A stretch of DNA of 64,000 bases from Bog-756 sp963777665 (GCA_963777665.1 CAVZRJ010000004.1:124001-188000), one strand, 5' to 3'. Counted from the first letter of the stretch, positions 43,483 through 53,610 are shown. Numbers and translations are program-made. The notes: generated by a model from the sequence alone, not told the origin.

Positions 43483-45120
43483 ATGAGTTCCCCCAACATC
43501 TTGCTGATCATGACCGATGAGGAGCGCTACCCGCCCCCCTACGAGACCGACGCAGTCCGGTCGTTTCGGGCTTCGCAACTGCCCGCCCGAGAGTCGCTCC
43601 GGTCCCGTGGAATCGAGTTCCACCGCCACTACGCAGGGTCGACGGCCTGTGTGCCCAGCCGGGCCACCCTGTTCACTGGGCAGTATCCATCGCTACACGG
43701 CGTATCCCAGACGGACGGCATCGCCAAGCAGAACACCGACCCGGCCATGCAATGGCTCGATCCGAACACGGTGCCCACTCTGGGTGACTGGTTCCGGGCC
43801 GGTGGATACCGGACCCACTATCGGGGCAAGTGGCACGTCTCGTTCGCCGATCTCACGACGCCGGGTTCGCATGAGGGCCTCAAGACCTCGGACGACAATG
43901 GCAACCCGCTGCCGGCGGCCGTAGAGGCGTATCGGAAGGCCGATCGGCTCGACCCGTTCGGGTTCTCTGGTTGGATCGGGCGCGAGCCCCACGGTGCCGA
44001 CAAATCCGATTGCGGGACGGTTCGAGACGGGGTCTTCGCCGAGCAAGTTGTCGAGCTGTTCGACGAACTTGCGGCTTCCCGGGCAGCCGGCCCATGGCTG
44101 ACGGTGGCCTCATTTGTCAACCCGCACGACATCGCCTTCTCGGGCTTCGGGTGGGAACAGATGCTCAAGTTCGGGCCGCCCGACGACTCGGTGCCCGACG
44201 TGCCCGAGGCGCCGTCCCAGTCGGATCCGTTTACCGGACGCCCTGCGTGCCAGGAGCAGTTCAAGGCGGTCTGGCCCCAAATGGTCTTCGAGACCGCGAC
44301 CGATCTCGGCTACCGGAAGCTCTACTACTACCTCCTGAAGTTGGTGGACAAGGCCATCGGGCGCATTCTCGGGGCGCTCGAACAATCGGGAATGGCCGAC
44401 GGCACCATCGTCGTCTTCACATCCGACCACGGTGACCTCCTCGGCGCCCATGGTGGCTTGATCCAGAAGTGGTGCAACGCATTCGACGAGGCCACCCGGG
44501 TGCCACTACTCATCGCTGGTCCGGGCATTGAGCCTGGACGTGGCGGCATCAATCGGCCGACCAGCCACGTCGACCTCATACCGACGCTCCTCGGACTGGC
44601 CGGGATCGACCCGGAGAAGGCGGCCGCCGGAGTCGCCGTCCACCACGATGAGGTCCAGGCCCTGCCGGGTCGGGACCTGAGCCCCGTCATCCAAGGGCAG
44701 GTCGACCCAACCTCACTCGTGTCGCCGATCTACTTCATGACAGAGGACGACGTCACCCGGGGATTGACCGAAGCCAACATCCTGACCGGGGCTGCATTCG
44801 ACCCGGTCGCACCGCCGGTGAACATCGAGTCAGTGTTGGCCACGCTCCCAACTGGAGACGGTCGCGCACCCGAACTCTGGAAGTTGAACCACTACTACGA
44901 GCGACTCGATGACTGGTACGCCGCCCAGGGCGTTGCTCCCAACCCGTTCTTGGGTCCGGCCGCTGAGCCGGACTGGGAGCTGCACAACCTCACCGTGGAC
45001 CCCGAGGAGCGTCACAACCGGGCTGTCGACAATCCTGCGGCTGCGTCGAGCATGAGATCAGTGCTCGAGTCGGAACGTGACGCCAAACGTCGGATCCCAA
45101 AGCTACGGAATGCCACTTAG
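43483..45120 (+). CDS. sulfatase (arylsulfatase family)
   Basis: 545 residues. NILLIMTDEERYPP carries the first metal-binding aspartates, ACVPSRATLFTG the CxPxR site whose cysteine is oxidised to formylglycine, and GYRTHYRGKWH the next substrate-binding block. FTSDHGDLLGAHGG supplies the remaining metal ligands. No signal peptide, so it is cytoplasmic or exported another way. The long C-terminal part (residues 380-545) fits choline-sulfatase or phosphonate hydrolase-like members; substrate not determined. It needs a formylglycine-generating enzyme, not seen here. Confidence 0.93.
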   Translation: MSSPNILLIMTDEERYPPPYETDAVRSFRASQLPARESLRSRGIEFHRHYAGSTACVPSRATLFTGQYPSLHGVSQTDGIAKQNTDPAMQWLDPNTVPTLGDWFRAGGYRTHYRGKWHVSFADLTTPGSHEGLKTSDDNGNPLPAAVEAYRKADRLDPFGFSGWIGREPHGADKSDCGTVRDGVFAEQVVELFDELAASRAAGPWLTVASFVNPHDIAFSGFGWEQMLKFGPPDDSVPDVPEAPSQSDPFTGRPACQEQFKAVWPQMVFETATDLGYRKLYYYLLKLVDKAIGRILGALEQSGMADGTIVVFTSDHGDLLGAHGGLIQKWCNAFDEATRVPLLIAGPGIEPGRGGINRPTSHVDLIPTLLGLAGIDPEKAAAGVAVHHDEVQALPGRDLSPVIQGQVDPTSLVSPIYFMTEDDVTRGLTEANILTGAAFDPVAPPVNIESVLATLPTGDGRAPELWKLNHYYERLDDWYAAQGVAPNPFLGPAAEPDWELHNLTVDPEERHNRAVDNPAAASSMRSVLESERDAKRRIPKLRNAT

Positions 45121-45185
45121 GGGATGGCAATCCAGCTGCCTCTGGCCGGACTTCCGCAGATGATGGGCACACAGCACCCCCAGAT

Positions 45186-47041
45186 ATAGGGATTGAGCTG
45201 GGAGAACGAACGCGATCGGCTTTCGGAGGCGTGTTACTACGCGAGCCTGTGACCTGGGACTACGCGGAGGGCGTCGGAAGCTCGAAATCGAGGAAGCGAC
45301 CGGGCTCGGCGATGTCGAGCTTGGCCAGGATCTCGGCTTGGCCGGCGGTCGTGGTGGTGCGTTGGGACACCCGGCCGTCGGAGTTCTCCATGGTGACGAG
45401 GTGCATGCGGTCGAGTTCGTGGCGGACGTTAGGCCAGGTATCACCGGTGCCGTTCTCGACCACCCGGATGAGGAGGAGGGCCAACCAGCAGAGCTGGATG
45501 TGGCTCCGGATCCGGTCCTCCCGGTGGTGGAAGACGGGACGCAGTCCGAGCGATCCCTTCATGTCCCGCCAGCCGCGTTCCACTTCGAGGAGCTGCTTGT
45601 AAGCGAGGGCGAGATCGGTGGGGGTGAGGCTGTCGTCACTGGTCCGCAGCAACCACTTGCCGTCGAGTTTCTCCTCGTGCGCGATGGCCGCCTTGTCGAT
45701 GCGGAACCGTCCGTCGGACAGACGTCGCACCAGTCGCCAGAGTGCCGGTGTGGTGCGCAACCTGCCGGCCAGTTCGTCACGCTTGGACTTCGTCCACTCG
45801 TCGGTGCCTGCGATCTGGGTCGTGAGGTAGGCGACCAGGTTGGCCCGGACCTGTTGGTCGCGTTCGGCCGCCTCGGGATTGAAGCAGACCACGAAGCGCT
45901 GGCGGCGCTCGCCGTCGCCCACCACGACCTCTTTCACCTGGAGGTTGCCGGCGGCTGTGTGGAAACGGCCGGGACGGGAGAGTGCTTCTTTCGCCTCACC
46001 GCTGGCGTTGCGCAGCTTCTCGGCCACGATGTAGTGGCCCCCGCCCTTCTGCAGATAGGCCCGGTTGGCGGCGGAGTTGAAGCCCCGGTCGGCCACCCAC
46101 ACCACCCGGTTCAGCATCCATCCGGCCAGGTCGTCCTTGATGGTGCGGATGATCACCTGGTCCGAGGTCTTGCCCGGGAACGTCCAACACCGCACCGGCA
46201 CGCCTTCGGCCGTGACCGCCATGCCGATGACCACCTGGGGAAGGTCGGGCCGGTGGTCCTTCGAATGCTTGTTGAAGTGGCGGGTAGCTTGCTCTTGCGG
46301 CCCAGGATCGTCGGAACCAACGCCCGTGGCCTTGGCCTTCTCTTCTGCACCCTTGGCCAAGTCGAGGTCGGCCTCGCCGTCGGCCACGTCCCGCTCGAAG
46401 TAGGTGGAGGTGGTGTCGACGAAGATGATGTCGCAGCACAGGTTCAACAGATTGGCCGTCGTCGAGAATATCCGTTCGGCGATCTCCGGCAACGACGCCA
46501 ACAAGAAGTCCATGGCCCGATAGGTGGCGTCGTCACCGAACTCCGGACAGTCGGGGATGGCCACCCGCTCACCCACCCACTGGACGGCGGCCAACTTGGA
46601 CGCAGGCTCGAGACAGCGCTGGGCGACCAGCGCGAAACAGATCCGTTCGACGAGATCACCATCCAGTCGACGCCCGGTGGCAACAGAACGCAGGGCATCG
46701 GCGATCCCGAGCCGGCTCCACAGCTGGTCGAGCACGAAGGCACCGCCCAACCGGCGGGAGTCGACGATCTCGACGTCGGCTGAGGTGACCGACGAGTCGG
46801 TCATGGACAGATCGAGGATCCGGCTGATGGAGGACACCAGCCGGGCCAAGGCGACCTTGTCGACCTTGTCCTTCCGGCCGAAGTTGTGGATGACCTTGGC
46901 CACCGGCGAACCGGTGACCGGGTGGCGCTCGTTGTGAGCCAGCTGGAGATAGGTGACCTTCGAGCCGTTCTTGTTCCGCCGACTCGACTCACGCAAGTAC
47001 ACGCCTACATCTTCACCGACTCTCCCAGCTCAGTCAAGTAT
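45186..47041 (-). mobile_element. IS1634-family insertion sequence
   Basis: About 1.86 kb. The ends carry inverted TGAGCTGGGAGA (45194-45205) and TCTCCCAGCTCA (47021-47032), extended outward by imperfect ATAGGGAT and ATACTTGAC. No clean target duplication was found. It sits between the sulfatase and repeat copy D. Confidence 0.85.
45260..47002 (-). CDS. IS1634-family transposase
   Basis: 580 residues, intact. N-terminal YLRESSRRNKNGSKVTYLQL is the strand head typical of IS1634. The catalytic core has IIFVDTTSTYFERD (first Asp), VVWVADRGFNSAANRAYLQK (second Asp) and VERGWRDMKGSLGLRPVFHH (Glu), the IS4-superfamily DDE arrangement with the YREK-like block. Complete frame and complete ends suggest a recent or still active copy. 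Confidence 0.95.
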   Translation of the reverse strand: MYLRESSRRNKNGSKVTYLQLAHNERHPVTGSPVAKVIHNFGRKDKVDKVALARLVSSISRILDLSMTDSSVTSADVEIVDSRRLGGAFVLDQLWSRLGIADALRSVATGRRLDGDLVERICFALVAQRCLEPASKLAAVQWVGERVAIPDCPEFGDDATYRAMDFLLASLPEIAERIFSTTANLLNLCCDIIFVDTTSTYFERDVADGEADLDLAKGAEEKAKATGVGSDDPGPQEQATRHFNKHSKDHRPDLPQVVIGMAVTAEGVPVRCWTFPGKTSDQVIIRTIKDDLAGWMLNRVVWVADRGFNSAANRAYLQKGGGHYIVAEKLRNASGEAKEALSRPGRFHTAAGNLQVKEVVVGDGERRQRFVVCFNPEAAERDQQVRANLVAYLTTQIAGTDEWTKSKRDELAGRLRTTPALWRLVRRLSDGRFRIDKAAIAHEEKLDGKWLLRTSDDSLTPTDLALAYKQLLEVERGWRDMKGSLGLRPVFHHREDRIRSHIQLCWLALLLIRVVENGTGDTWPNVRHELDRMHLVTMENSDGRVSQRTTTTAGQAEILAKLDIAEPGRFLDFELPTPSA

Positions 47042-47049
47042 TCGTGTGC

Positions 47050-47660
47050 CTACGCCTTTTACCTCTTTCAGAACGCTCGCAGCACGTTGACCAGGGACGA
47101 TGTCACGCCAGACCCCCGAATATGCCTACCAGCCGCGGAACCCCGGTCAGGGTGCCCCGCATTTTCGGGCAATGGGCACGCAACCCCTGCGAGCGGTCAC
47201 GGGGGCTGAGCCCTCAGGTCTTGCCGAGACCCGCTGTCTCCGCTGCCGCTCCCGCCTCGACGTCGCCAGGATTGCTCGACATCGGCGATGCTCCGGGAGG
47301 GGTTCGAACGTAGTCGCATTACTTCAAATGCCGACCTTGCGGTGGATCCCGATGTCCCCGGATTCGGCCATTTGTTCACACGTTGCTGCCACATCTCCCC
47401 TGGTCAGCGAGCCAAGAGGGGTTCGAACATAGTCGCATAACCTCCACGGTGTTGTCGGAATGACAACGTTTTACCTGGTCAGAGGCACTATTTCATTGGC
47501 ATTTGCCGACCAAGGCAAATGGCGATGTTCGAACCCCTTCGTGTGTCGGCTGCATCTCCGTAGGTGACACGTTTCGCGCCGGCAAGCAGTTGCCGGCGAC
47601 CTGAGTCGGTAAGTGTCCCTCCGAACCCTTGCTGTGGGGCACCCCTTAGCACGCTTGATA
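47050..47660 (+). repeat. tRNA-derived intergenic repeat, copy D
   Basis: GGGGTTCGAACGTAGTCGCA at 47299 and GGGGTTCGAACATAGTCGCA at 47418; 16-bp tRNA core at 47440-47455; hairpin GTTGTC/GACAAC; second hairpin CATTTGCC/GGCAAATG near 47500-47522; inverted arm ATGTTCGAACCCCT at 47525-47538. The left 200 bases (GCCCTCAGGTC, GCCGAGACCC, CGCCAGGATTGCTC) match copy E. No gene is supported in 47042-47808. Confidence 0.8.
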
Positions 47661-47808
47661 AACGGTACTTACATCGCGGTCCAAGCAAATGCACGCATCG
47701 ACCCGGTATCGGCAATTGCTTGGCGGGGCCAGCCAACACGCCATATGTTTCCGACGGGTTGAGCTGAAGTTAAATAGGGTTACAACCTGAAGTCCCTCAG
47801 GTGTCAAC

Positions 47809-48573
47809 CTATGGCGTGGGCAACGCGCGCGAGTCCATCATGCGCCGATAGAGACTCGGCGCTGCCATCTTTATGAATGGTGTGATTGTCGTTGTGCGGC
47901 TTGTATTAATGTCAATCCGCCTTCCTCCCAATCTTGCCAACGTTAAAGTGCTCACCTGTTTGGGAGACTTCACGATCACCCTGGGAGGTGGTTTCATGCC
48001 GTGCTCGATCGATTCTCGTCCCATAGCCGAGTAAACGAATCCTGGGTAAAGAATGTGAATATGGACTCCTTGCCGCTTTAGCTCTAGAGCGGCACTCTCA
48101 CTAAACCCGGTGAGCGCACCTTTTGAAGCAATGTAGGCGGAGGCTCCAGCGATTGGCGAGCGAATCGAGTCGGAAGAAACATTGACGACATAACCGCGAC
48201 CGCGCGCGACCATCCCAGGCACCACTGTCAGAGTCCCAGCGAGCGGGGCGAAGAAGTTCACCTGCAGAATCGTCCTGTAGAGTGCCAAGTCCCGACTCGT
48301 CGCTGCTACCGGCCGATCGATACCTGCGACGTTGGCAAGAATATCAATCCGGCCGTGTTCTGCCTCCACCTTGGCAAGAAGATCCACATAGGCGTCGACA
48401 TCGGCGAGGTCACACTGAATTGGCGTAATGGTTGGATTCTGCGACTGTTCGAAGTCTTGGACATCGACACCGACGACTGTTGATCCCCTTGCCGCAAGAT
48501 CCGTGGCGAGCTGTTTGCCGATTCCCGAGGCTGCGCCGGTGACCACTGCGACATGGTCTTCGAACCGTTTCAC
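47809..48573 (-). CDS. short-chain dehydrogenase/reductase
   Basis: 254 residues. The start is set at GTG 48573 because it overlaps the stop of the upstream truncated cyclase (GTGA) and the protein then begins VKRFEDHVAVVTGAASGIGK, as SDRs do. TGAASGIG, ANVAGI, the serine in VNVSSDSIRS and SAYIASKGALTG (YxxxK) are all present. The C-terminus (LYRRMMDSRALP) is basic. Substrate unknown. Translation is coupled to a cyclase remnant, an unusual arrangement. Confidence 0.88.
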   Translation of the reverse strand: MKRFEDHVAVVTGAASGIGKQLATDLAARGSTVVGVDVQDFEQSQNPTITPIQCDLADVDAYVDLLAKVEAEHGRIDILANVAGIDRPVAATSRDLALYRTILQVNFFAPLAGTLTVVPGMVARGRGYVVNVSSDSIRSPIAGASAYIASKGALTGFSESAALELKRQGVHIHILYPGFVYSAMGRESIEHGMKPPPRVIVKSPKQVSTLTLARLGGRRIDINTSRTTTITPFIKMAAPSLYRRMMDSRALPTP

Positions 48574-48893
48574 ATCGACAGCGCCTGCAGACGGGCTGCG
48601 CGACCTTTTAGTCCTTCGAGTCCATACTGGTCGGCGAGCTGACTTGCTCTCGCAAGCATCGGGAAGGCAGCGGGTTGCTCGGATCCTTCGGCTAAATGGA
48701 ACTTCTTTGCCCACTCCAGGCACTTACTGGCAATGCGGTAGGGAGCACCGATCTTCTCACCCATCTCAAGTTCTCCCGTCAATTCGCGACCCTGGCGGAC
48801 TTGATCCGCATCTTGGGGCCCAAGACGAGAGGCCACAGCCGTCGATCCGACAATATCGGTGAACAGGATGGTCACAGTCTGAGTGTTGGGCAC
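48570..48893 (-). pseudogene. cyclase paralogue with a large internal deletion
   Basis: 107 residues from GTG 48893. The first 30 (TQTVTILFTDIVGSTAVASR) copy the start of the 1,098-residue regulator at 49186; then the sequence jumps to RELTGELEMGEKIGAPYRIA and HLAEGSEQPAAFPMLARASQ, which look like the TPR tail of such a regulator. Roughly 950 codons are gone but the frame is kept. Its stop overlaps the SDR start. It may be a dead remnant that only provides translation coupling. Confidence 0.65.
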
Positions 48894-48989
48894 CGCCAAA
48901 CCCCCCGTTAGTGGCCGCATGATAGACGGTGGCTGACAATGCCGTCAGCCGAAGGGCTCTGGGCTGCCGTTCGCCTCGTCCACGTTGGT

Positions 48990-49100
48990 GTCCGACGGTC
49001 GGTACCACTCAGATTCCCCTGGGACTGACCCCCGCTCCAACCGGTCGGCGCATAGCCAAACCACAGTTATCCACGCGCCCGAATGTGCCGGAGTGGGGCG
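48990..49100 (-). repeat. upstream-region duplication (copy 2)
   Basis: This stretch matches 52575-52675: shared AACCGGTCGGCGCA, ACCACAGTT, TCCAC and CGCCCG in the same order and spacing. Each copy lies upstream of one cyclase gene, so the promoter region was duplicated together with the gene. Confidence 0.7.
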
Positions 49101-49185
49101 GTTAGCTCTCAGCAATCGCACCCGGTTCGATATCGCCTCCGAGCCGGTGTCGGGGGGCACCCCGCTGCGGATTCCGACGCGTGAC

Positions 49186-52100
49186 TTAGACCTGCCCCTC
49201 AATCTGTGCTACGAGCGCACCGAACCCACGGCGTTGAGCAGATTCAAGAGCCTCTGCAAGTTTCGAATCTGACCTATCGGTCATGCCGACCTTCCGATCG
49301 AGTCGTGCCCACTCGATCTGTGTCCGAGCAATCCAATAAGCGGACTCCAGCTTCTCGCTTATCTCGAGTGCACTGGCGAAATGCTCGTCGGCCACCTCAT
49401 ACTTGCCGAGGAGGGCCGCCATGGTGCCGAGATGAAAAGCGACAGGGCCTTGCGTCGTGACACTGACGGTTGATACCAGGGCTGCCCAAGGCAGCAGCCA
49501 TTCATAAAGCCGGGCTGCCCCATCCGCGCGTCCGAGGTGAGCACATATTTCACAGAGAACTGCCATGCCCGGCATCCACGTCACGTCATATGGGAACTGG
49601 GCAAAGCCATCCGCAATGTCTTCGTCGATGACCGAGTGCGCCTCGTCGTCCCTGCCGAGATCGCAATACGTCCGCGCCAGCGCCGCCCGCAGAACGGGTA
49701 ATCCAGGGTTCTCAGCAGCGGCGGCGGCCATGAGATCGGCCATTTCGCTCAGTTCGGACCAGCCTCCCCGGACACGCTGGATCTCTATGAGCTGGGCGGC
49801 GTAAACGGCCATGCCTTCGGGCACGCTTTCAGCTCCCAAGGCGAAGGCCGCTTCGGTTTCTTGTTGGGAACGATCCAGATCGCCCCGCAAGTGTGCCCGC
49901 ATCGCCTCGACGATTTTTACCTGCCACAGCACAAACGTCTCACCGACACGCTCAGCCAGACACAACGCGGCGTCCAAATGCGAGTCGAAGCCCGACCGGT
50001 CGGCCGCTTGCAGGCACGCGACAGCTCGGTAGTAGTGGGCATCGAAACTGGCCTTCGGATCACCGAGCGAGTCAGCCAATGTGACGGCTCGAGCCAAATC
50101 GACGAGGCGATCCTCGACGGTGTCGGGGGTGTAGCCAGAGGCGTAAACGGTGCCGGTGACACGCAGGAAGCACAGGGGATCATCGAGACGCCGGGCCATT
50201 TCCAGGGCTTCGGACATGAGCGGCCACGCTCGACCAGCGAATGACTCATAGATCAGCTCACACCCCAAGATGGCGATCAATCGTGCTCGCTCACTGCTGT
50301 CGTCAGGCCCCACAGCTTCCAGGGCAGCTTCCAGGACCGTCACCCGATCTTGATCCACCTGGCCCGATGCGCTCCCGCCGAAGCGGTTGTTCGCCAGAAC
50401 GGCCGCCACCAGTCGGTCGCGGTCGCCTTGGTCCCGGGCGATGGCGGCCGCGTCGAGGAGCGACTCGCGGTGCGCCGGGTCCCCAGTGCGAATCTGGGCC
50501 GTGCCGAGTCCGATGAGCAGATCGCAGTGGAGGCTCTCGTCGGCGGGGAGCTGAGGGTAGAGATCGAGCGCCTGGACGAACCAGCTCAGGGCGTCGGCGG
50601 CAGCGGCCTGGGTGAGAGCTTGGTCCCCGGCCATCTTGCAGTAGGTGAGTGCCTTCATGACGTCCGCGGACTTGGTGGCGGCCAAGAAGTGATGAGCGAG
50701 CTCGGCGGCCCGGGACTCGGGTGCGGTGCCGTAGATCTGCTCCAGGGCGTCGGCCACCTTTCGATGGACTCGAGCGCGCCGTGCCGCTCCGAGGTCCTCA
50801 TAGAGGGTGTGCTGAGTGAGCGCGTGCGCGAAACTGAGACGCTCGGCGACTCCCTCGACCTCGGTCAAGAGCCCGGCCTGGACCCCTTGGTCGATGATGT
50901 CCAAAACTGCGTCCTCGTCCATCTGGGTCACGGCAGCCAGCACCGCGATGTCGAAGTCCCGCCCGATCACCGCCGCCTGGGACAGCACCTTGCGCACATC
51001 CTCACCCAAGCGGTCCACTCGCTGTCCCACCACCTGGCGCACACTCTGGGGGAGGCCCTTCTCATAGAGGTCGTCGCTCGCCACCCAGCGTCCGGTGTTG
51101 TCCTGGTAGACGAGCCCGGTCTCTCCCAGGTGACGGAGCAGCTCGGTCGTGAAGAACGGGTTGCCTTCTGTCTCTCGCCGAACCGCATGGGCTAGGTCCA
51201 CCCCGTCCTGGTTCATGTCGTGTCCGGCGACAGCCTCCATCATCTCGATGATCTCGTAGTCCTCCAGGCCCACCAGGTCGATGCGCTCGGCGTTGGCCTC
51301 TCGGTGCAGACTGGCGAGGGTGTCGGACAGTGAATCCCCGGCAGCGATGTCAGAGCTGCGGTAGGTGGCGAGCACCATGACCTTGGGGAGCTGCTGGGCA
51401 GCGGCCACATGGCGGAGTAGTTGGAGGCTGGCCTTGTCGGCCCAGTGCAGGTCGTCGAGGACGAGCAGAAGGCCGTGGTCGGCCGACGCCAGCGCCAACA
51501 GGTTCACCACAGCCCCGAACAACCGCAAGCGTTCAGAATCGGGGTCGGCGTTCTGGATCGGCCGCACTTCAGGCATCCGCTTGGCCAGCGCCGGCACCAG
51601 GTGGAGGAGCGCGCCTCCGCTGTCGGCGATGTGTTCATCCAGGAGGGAATCCTGGGAGTGAACGGCCAAGTGGGACAGGGCTTCGGCAAAGGGCTGGTAG
51701 CTGACCACCAGGTCCTCATCGCAACGGCCATAGAGCACGGGGATGCCGAGATCATGAGCTTCCCGTGCCACCTCCTTGCACAGCGAGGTCTTGCCGATCC
51801 CTGGCTCACCAGAGAGAAGGATCGTGCTGTGGTTGCCCTCGGCAGCTTGCTTCAGCGCCTCTATCAGTTGCTGCCGTTCCGGTTGGCGTCCAAGGAATCC
51901 GAAGAAGGTGTTCGTGCTGGCCTCTAGTCGGTCAGGCACTGGCATTCCGGTGCTCTCCGCTATGGGCTCCCACTCCACCTCACACACGGTGACCGCATCG
52001 GCTAGGCCCTTCAGCTCCCGGTCTCCGAGCACGGTAAAGGGATGCGGACAGCGTCGCCCGGCCATTATCTTGACCGTCTCGGTGACAAGAATCTGGCCTC

Positions 52101-52482
52101 CCTCGCAGAGGGCGCAGATCCTGGCCGCCTCGACAACGGGGTCGCCGAAGTAGTCATCGTCCTCCACGGTGGCCTCGCCGCAACTCATCGCCGCTCGCAG
52201 GCCGACCGGCTCGGCCGTCCGACGGTTGTCCTGCTCAACGGCCTGTTGCATGGCCACCGCAGCTGCCACCGCTCCGGAGGGACTTCCGAACACAGCCATC
52301 AAGCCATCGCCAAGGTTCTTTACCTCGGTGCCCTCGGTGGCCGCCAGCGCCTGTCGCAAAAGGGAGAAGTGTGCCTGGCGCACACAGTCTGCGTCTTGGG
52401 GTCCGAGACGAGCTGCCAGAGCCGTTGATCCGACAATGTCGGTGAACAGGATGGTCACCGTTTGTGTACTGGTCACCGCCAA
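49186..52482 (-). CDS. class III cyclase-AAA-TPR regulator
   Basis: 1,098 residues. Residues 5-175 form a class III nucleotide cyclase domain (VTILFTDIVGSTALAARLG, EVKNLGDGLMAVFGSPSGAV, DDDYFGDPVVEAARICALC). Then an AAA/STAND ATPase: FLGRQPERQQLIEAL, P-loop ILLSGEPGIGKTSLC, Walker B LLLVLDDLHWADKASLQLL. A helical region with EGNPFFTTELLRHLGETGLV follows, and about 450 residues of TPR-like helices end the protein. No LuxR-type HTH is seen. Probably a cAMP-producing signalling ATPase. It is a tandem duplicate with the remnant at 48570. Confidence 0.9.
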   Translation of the reverse strand: MAVTSTQTVTILFTDIVGSTALAARLGPQDADCVRQAHFSLLRQALAATEGTEVKNLGDGLMAVFGSPSGAVAAAVAMQQAVEQDNRRTAEPVGLRAAMSCGEATVEDDDYFGDPVVEAARICALCEGGQILVTETVKIMAGRRCPHPFTVLGDRELKGLADAVTVCEVEWEPIAESTGMPVPDRLEASTNTFFGFLGRQPERQQLIEALKQAAEGNHSTILLSGEPGIGKTSLCKEVAREAHDLGIPVLYGRCDEDLVVSYQPFAEALSHLAVHSQDSLLDEHIADSGGALLHLVPALAKRMPEVRPIQNADPDSERLRLFGAVVNLLALASADHGLLLVLDDLHWADKASLQLLRHVAAAQQLPKVMVLATYRSSDIAAGDSLSDTLASLHREANAERIDLVGLEDYEIIEMMEAVAGHDMNQDGVDLAHAVRRETEGNPFFTTELLRHLGETGLVYQDNTGRWVASDDLYEKGLPQSVRQVVGQRVDRLGEDVRKVLSQAAVIGRDFDIAVLAAVTQMDEDAVLDIIDQGVQAGLLTEVEGVAERLSFAHALTQHTLYEDLGAARRARVHRKVADALEQIYGTAPESRAAELAHHFLAATKSADVMKALTYCKMAGDQALTQAAAADALSWFVQALDLYPQLPADESLHCDLLIGLGTAQIRTGDPAHRESLLDAAAIARDQGDRDRLVAAVLANNRFGGSASGQVDQDRVTVLEAALEAVGPDDSSERARLIAILGCELIYESFAGRAWPLMSEALEMARRLDDPLCFLRVTGTVYASGYTPDTVEDRLVDLARAVTLADSLGDPKASFDAHYYRAVACLQAADRSGFDSHLDAALCLAERVGETFVLWQVKIVEAMRAHLRGDLDRSQQETEAAFALGAESVPEGMAVYAAQLIEIQRVRGGWSELSEMADLMAAAAAENPGLPVLRAALARTYCDLGRDDEAHSVIDEDIADGFAQFPYDVTWMPGMAVLCEICAHLGRADGAARLYEWLLPWAALVSTVSVTTQGPVAFHLGTMAALLGKYEVADEHFASALEISEKLESAYWIARTQIEWARLDRKVGMTDRSDSKLAEALESAQRRGFGALVAQIEGQV

Positions 52483-52574
52483 GACCTCCGCTTGCCCTGG
52501 TACGCAATGCTAGACGGCCCGTGACCCTGGCGTCAGAGGCCGCCAGAATCGACGTTTGGGAGTGCCAGCAATCG

Positions 52575-52947
52575 CCATCACTCAGAGTCGCTCCTTAGAC
52601 TGACCTGGGCTCTAACCGGTCGGCGCACAACTGAAACCACAGTTGTCCACACGCCCGGAGTGCCGATAGTGGGCAGGCAACATCCGCGAGCGCCCATGGG
52701 GATTCGGCCCTCAGGTCGGGCCGAGACCCCCGCTGGCTCGATAGCCGCTTCTGCCTCGGGGCCTCGCCAGGATTGCTCTTCGCCAGCGACGCTCCGGCTG
52801 GGGTTCGAACAAAGTCGCATTACTTCACCTACCGACCTTGCGGCGGACTCCGAAGTGCCCGAATTCGGTCATCGTCCACACTTACCCACCACATAACCCC
52901 TGGTCAGCGAGCCAGAAGGGGTTCGAACATAGTCGCATAACCTCCAC
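52575..52947 (+). repeat. tRNA-derived intergenic repeat, copy E (left part only)
   Basis: GGGGTTCGAACAAAGTCGCA at 52800 and GGGGTTCGAACATAGTCGCA at 52918, then CATAACCTCCAC, where homology stops inside the 16-bp tRNA core at 52947. The integrase remnant's 3' end follows. Its left 100 bases include the cyclase upstream duplication. The missing right half of a copy appears at 55531. Confidence 0.75.
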
Positions 52948-53020
52948 CCGATAAATGCAGATGGGGCACGGTGCGCCGTTGAGGCACCGCCGCTTGCCGG
53001 GAAGCGCGGGCACGGATTGG

Positions 53021-53610
53021 TCACATTGCGTTTGACGCAAGGGCCGCGGCCACCCTCTCGGCGGAGTCCTTCGCGATGTCGGAAGTGACGTGGCTGTGGA
53101 CGTCTGCCGTGATGCCTAGCGACGAGTGCCCGAGGTTCTCTGACACGACCTTCATGGGTACGCCAGCTGTGAGGGCCATCGACGCTGCAGAGTGCCGGAG
53201 GTCGTGTAGGTGGATCCTCGGCAACTTCGCCGCCTCGGCAAGGACGTGGAACCTCTTGCTCACCCACTCCGGACGCAAGGCTACGCCGGCCTTCCGGGCG
53301 AAGACGAGATCGGTGTCTGAGTAGCCGGCCCCCAGGGCGAGCTTCTCGGCGCCTGGTGAGCCTGGTGACTCCGGAGCATTCGGAGGGTCGTGTCATCGAG
53401 AGCCACCGTGCGAACCCCACTCGACGATTTCGGAGGGCCCCGAGACAGGCGACCGTTCACAACGCCGAGGGATCGTTCGATGCGGATAGTGCTGGCGTCG
53501 AAGTCGACCACCGACCAGGTCAGGGCCAGACCCTCGCCCTTACGGAGTCCGATGACCGCATAGAGCCTGTGCGTGCCGAGAATGTCATCGGGGTGCTTTT
53601 AGCAGGACGT
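53021..53610 (-). pseudogene. tyrosine integrase remnant with Tyr to His change
   Basis: Read leftward over one frame break near 53350: LYAVIGLRKGEGLALTW (first catalytic Arg region), FDASTIRIERSLGVVNGRLS, SGVRTVALDDTTLRML, then EWVSKRFHVLAEAAKLPRIH, HDLRHSAASMALTAGVPMKV (HxxR) and NLGHSSLGITADVHSHVTSD. The nucleophile position, normally Y in TADVYSHV, is His (CAC). The N-terminal half is absent. It lies next to the cut repeat copy E, whose core is the tRNA 3' end, as an integrase next to its att site would. Confidence 0.85.

Noticed and set aside
45338..46783. 481-residue forward frame
   Set aside because: Antisense to the intact IS1634 transposase.
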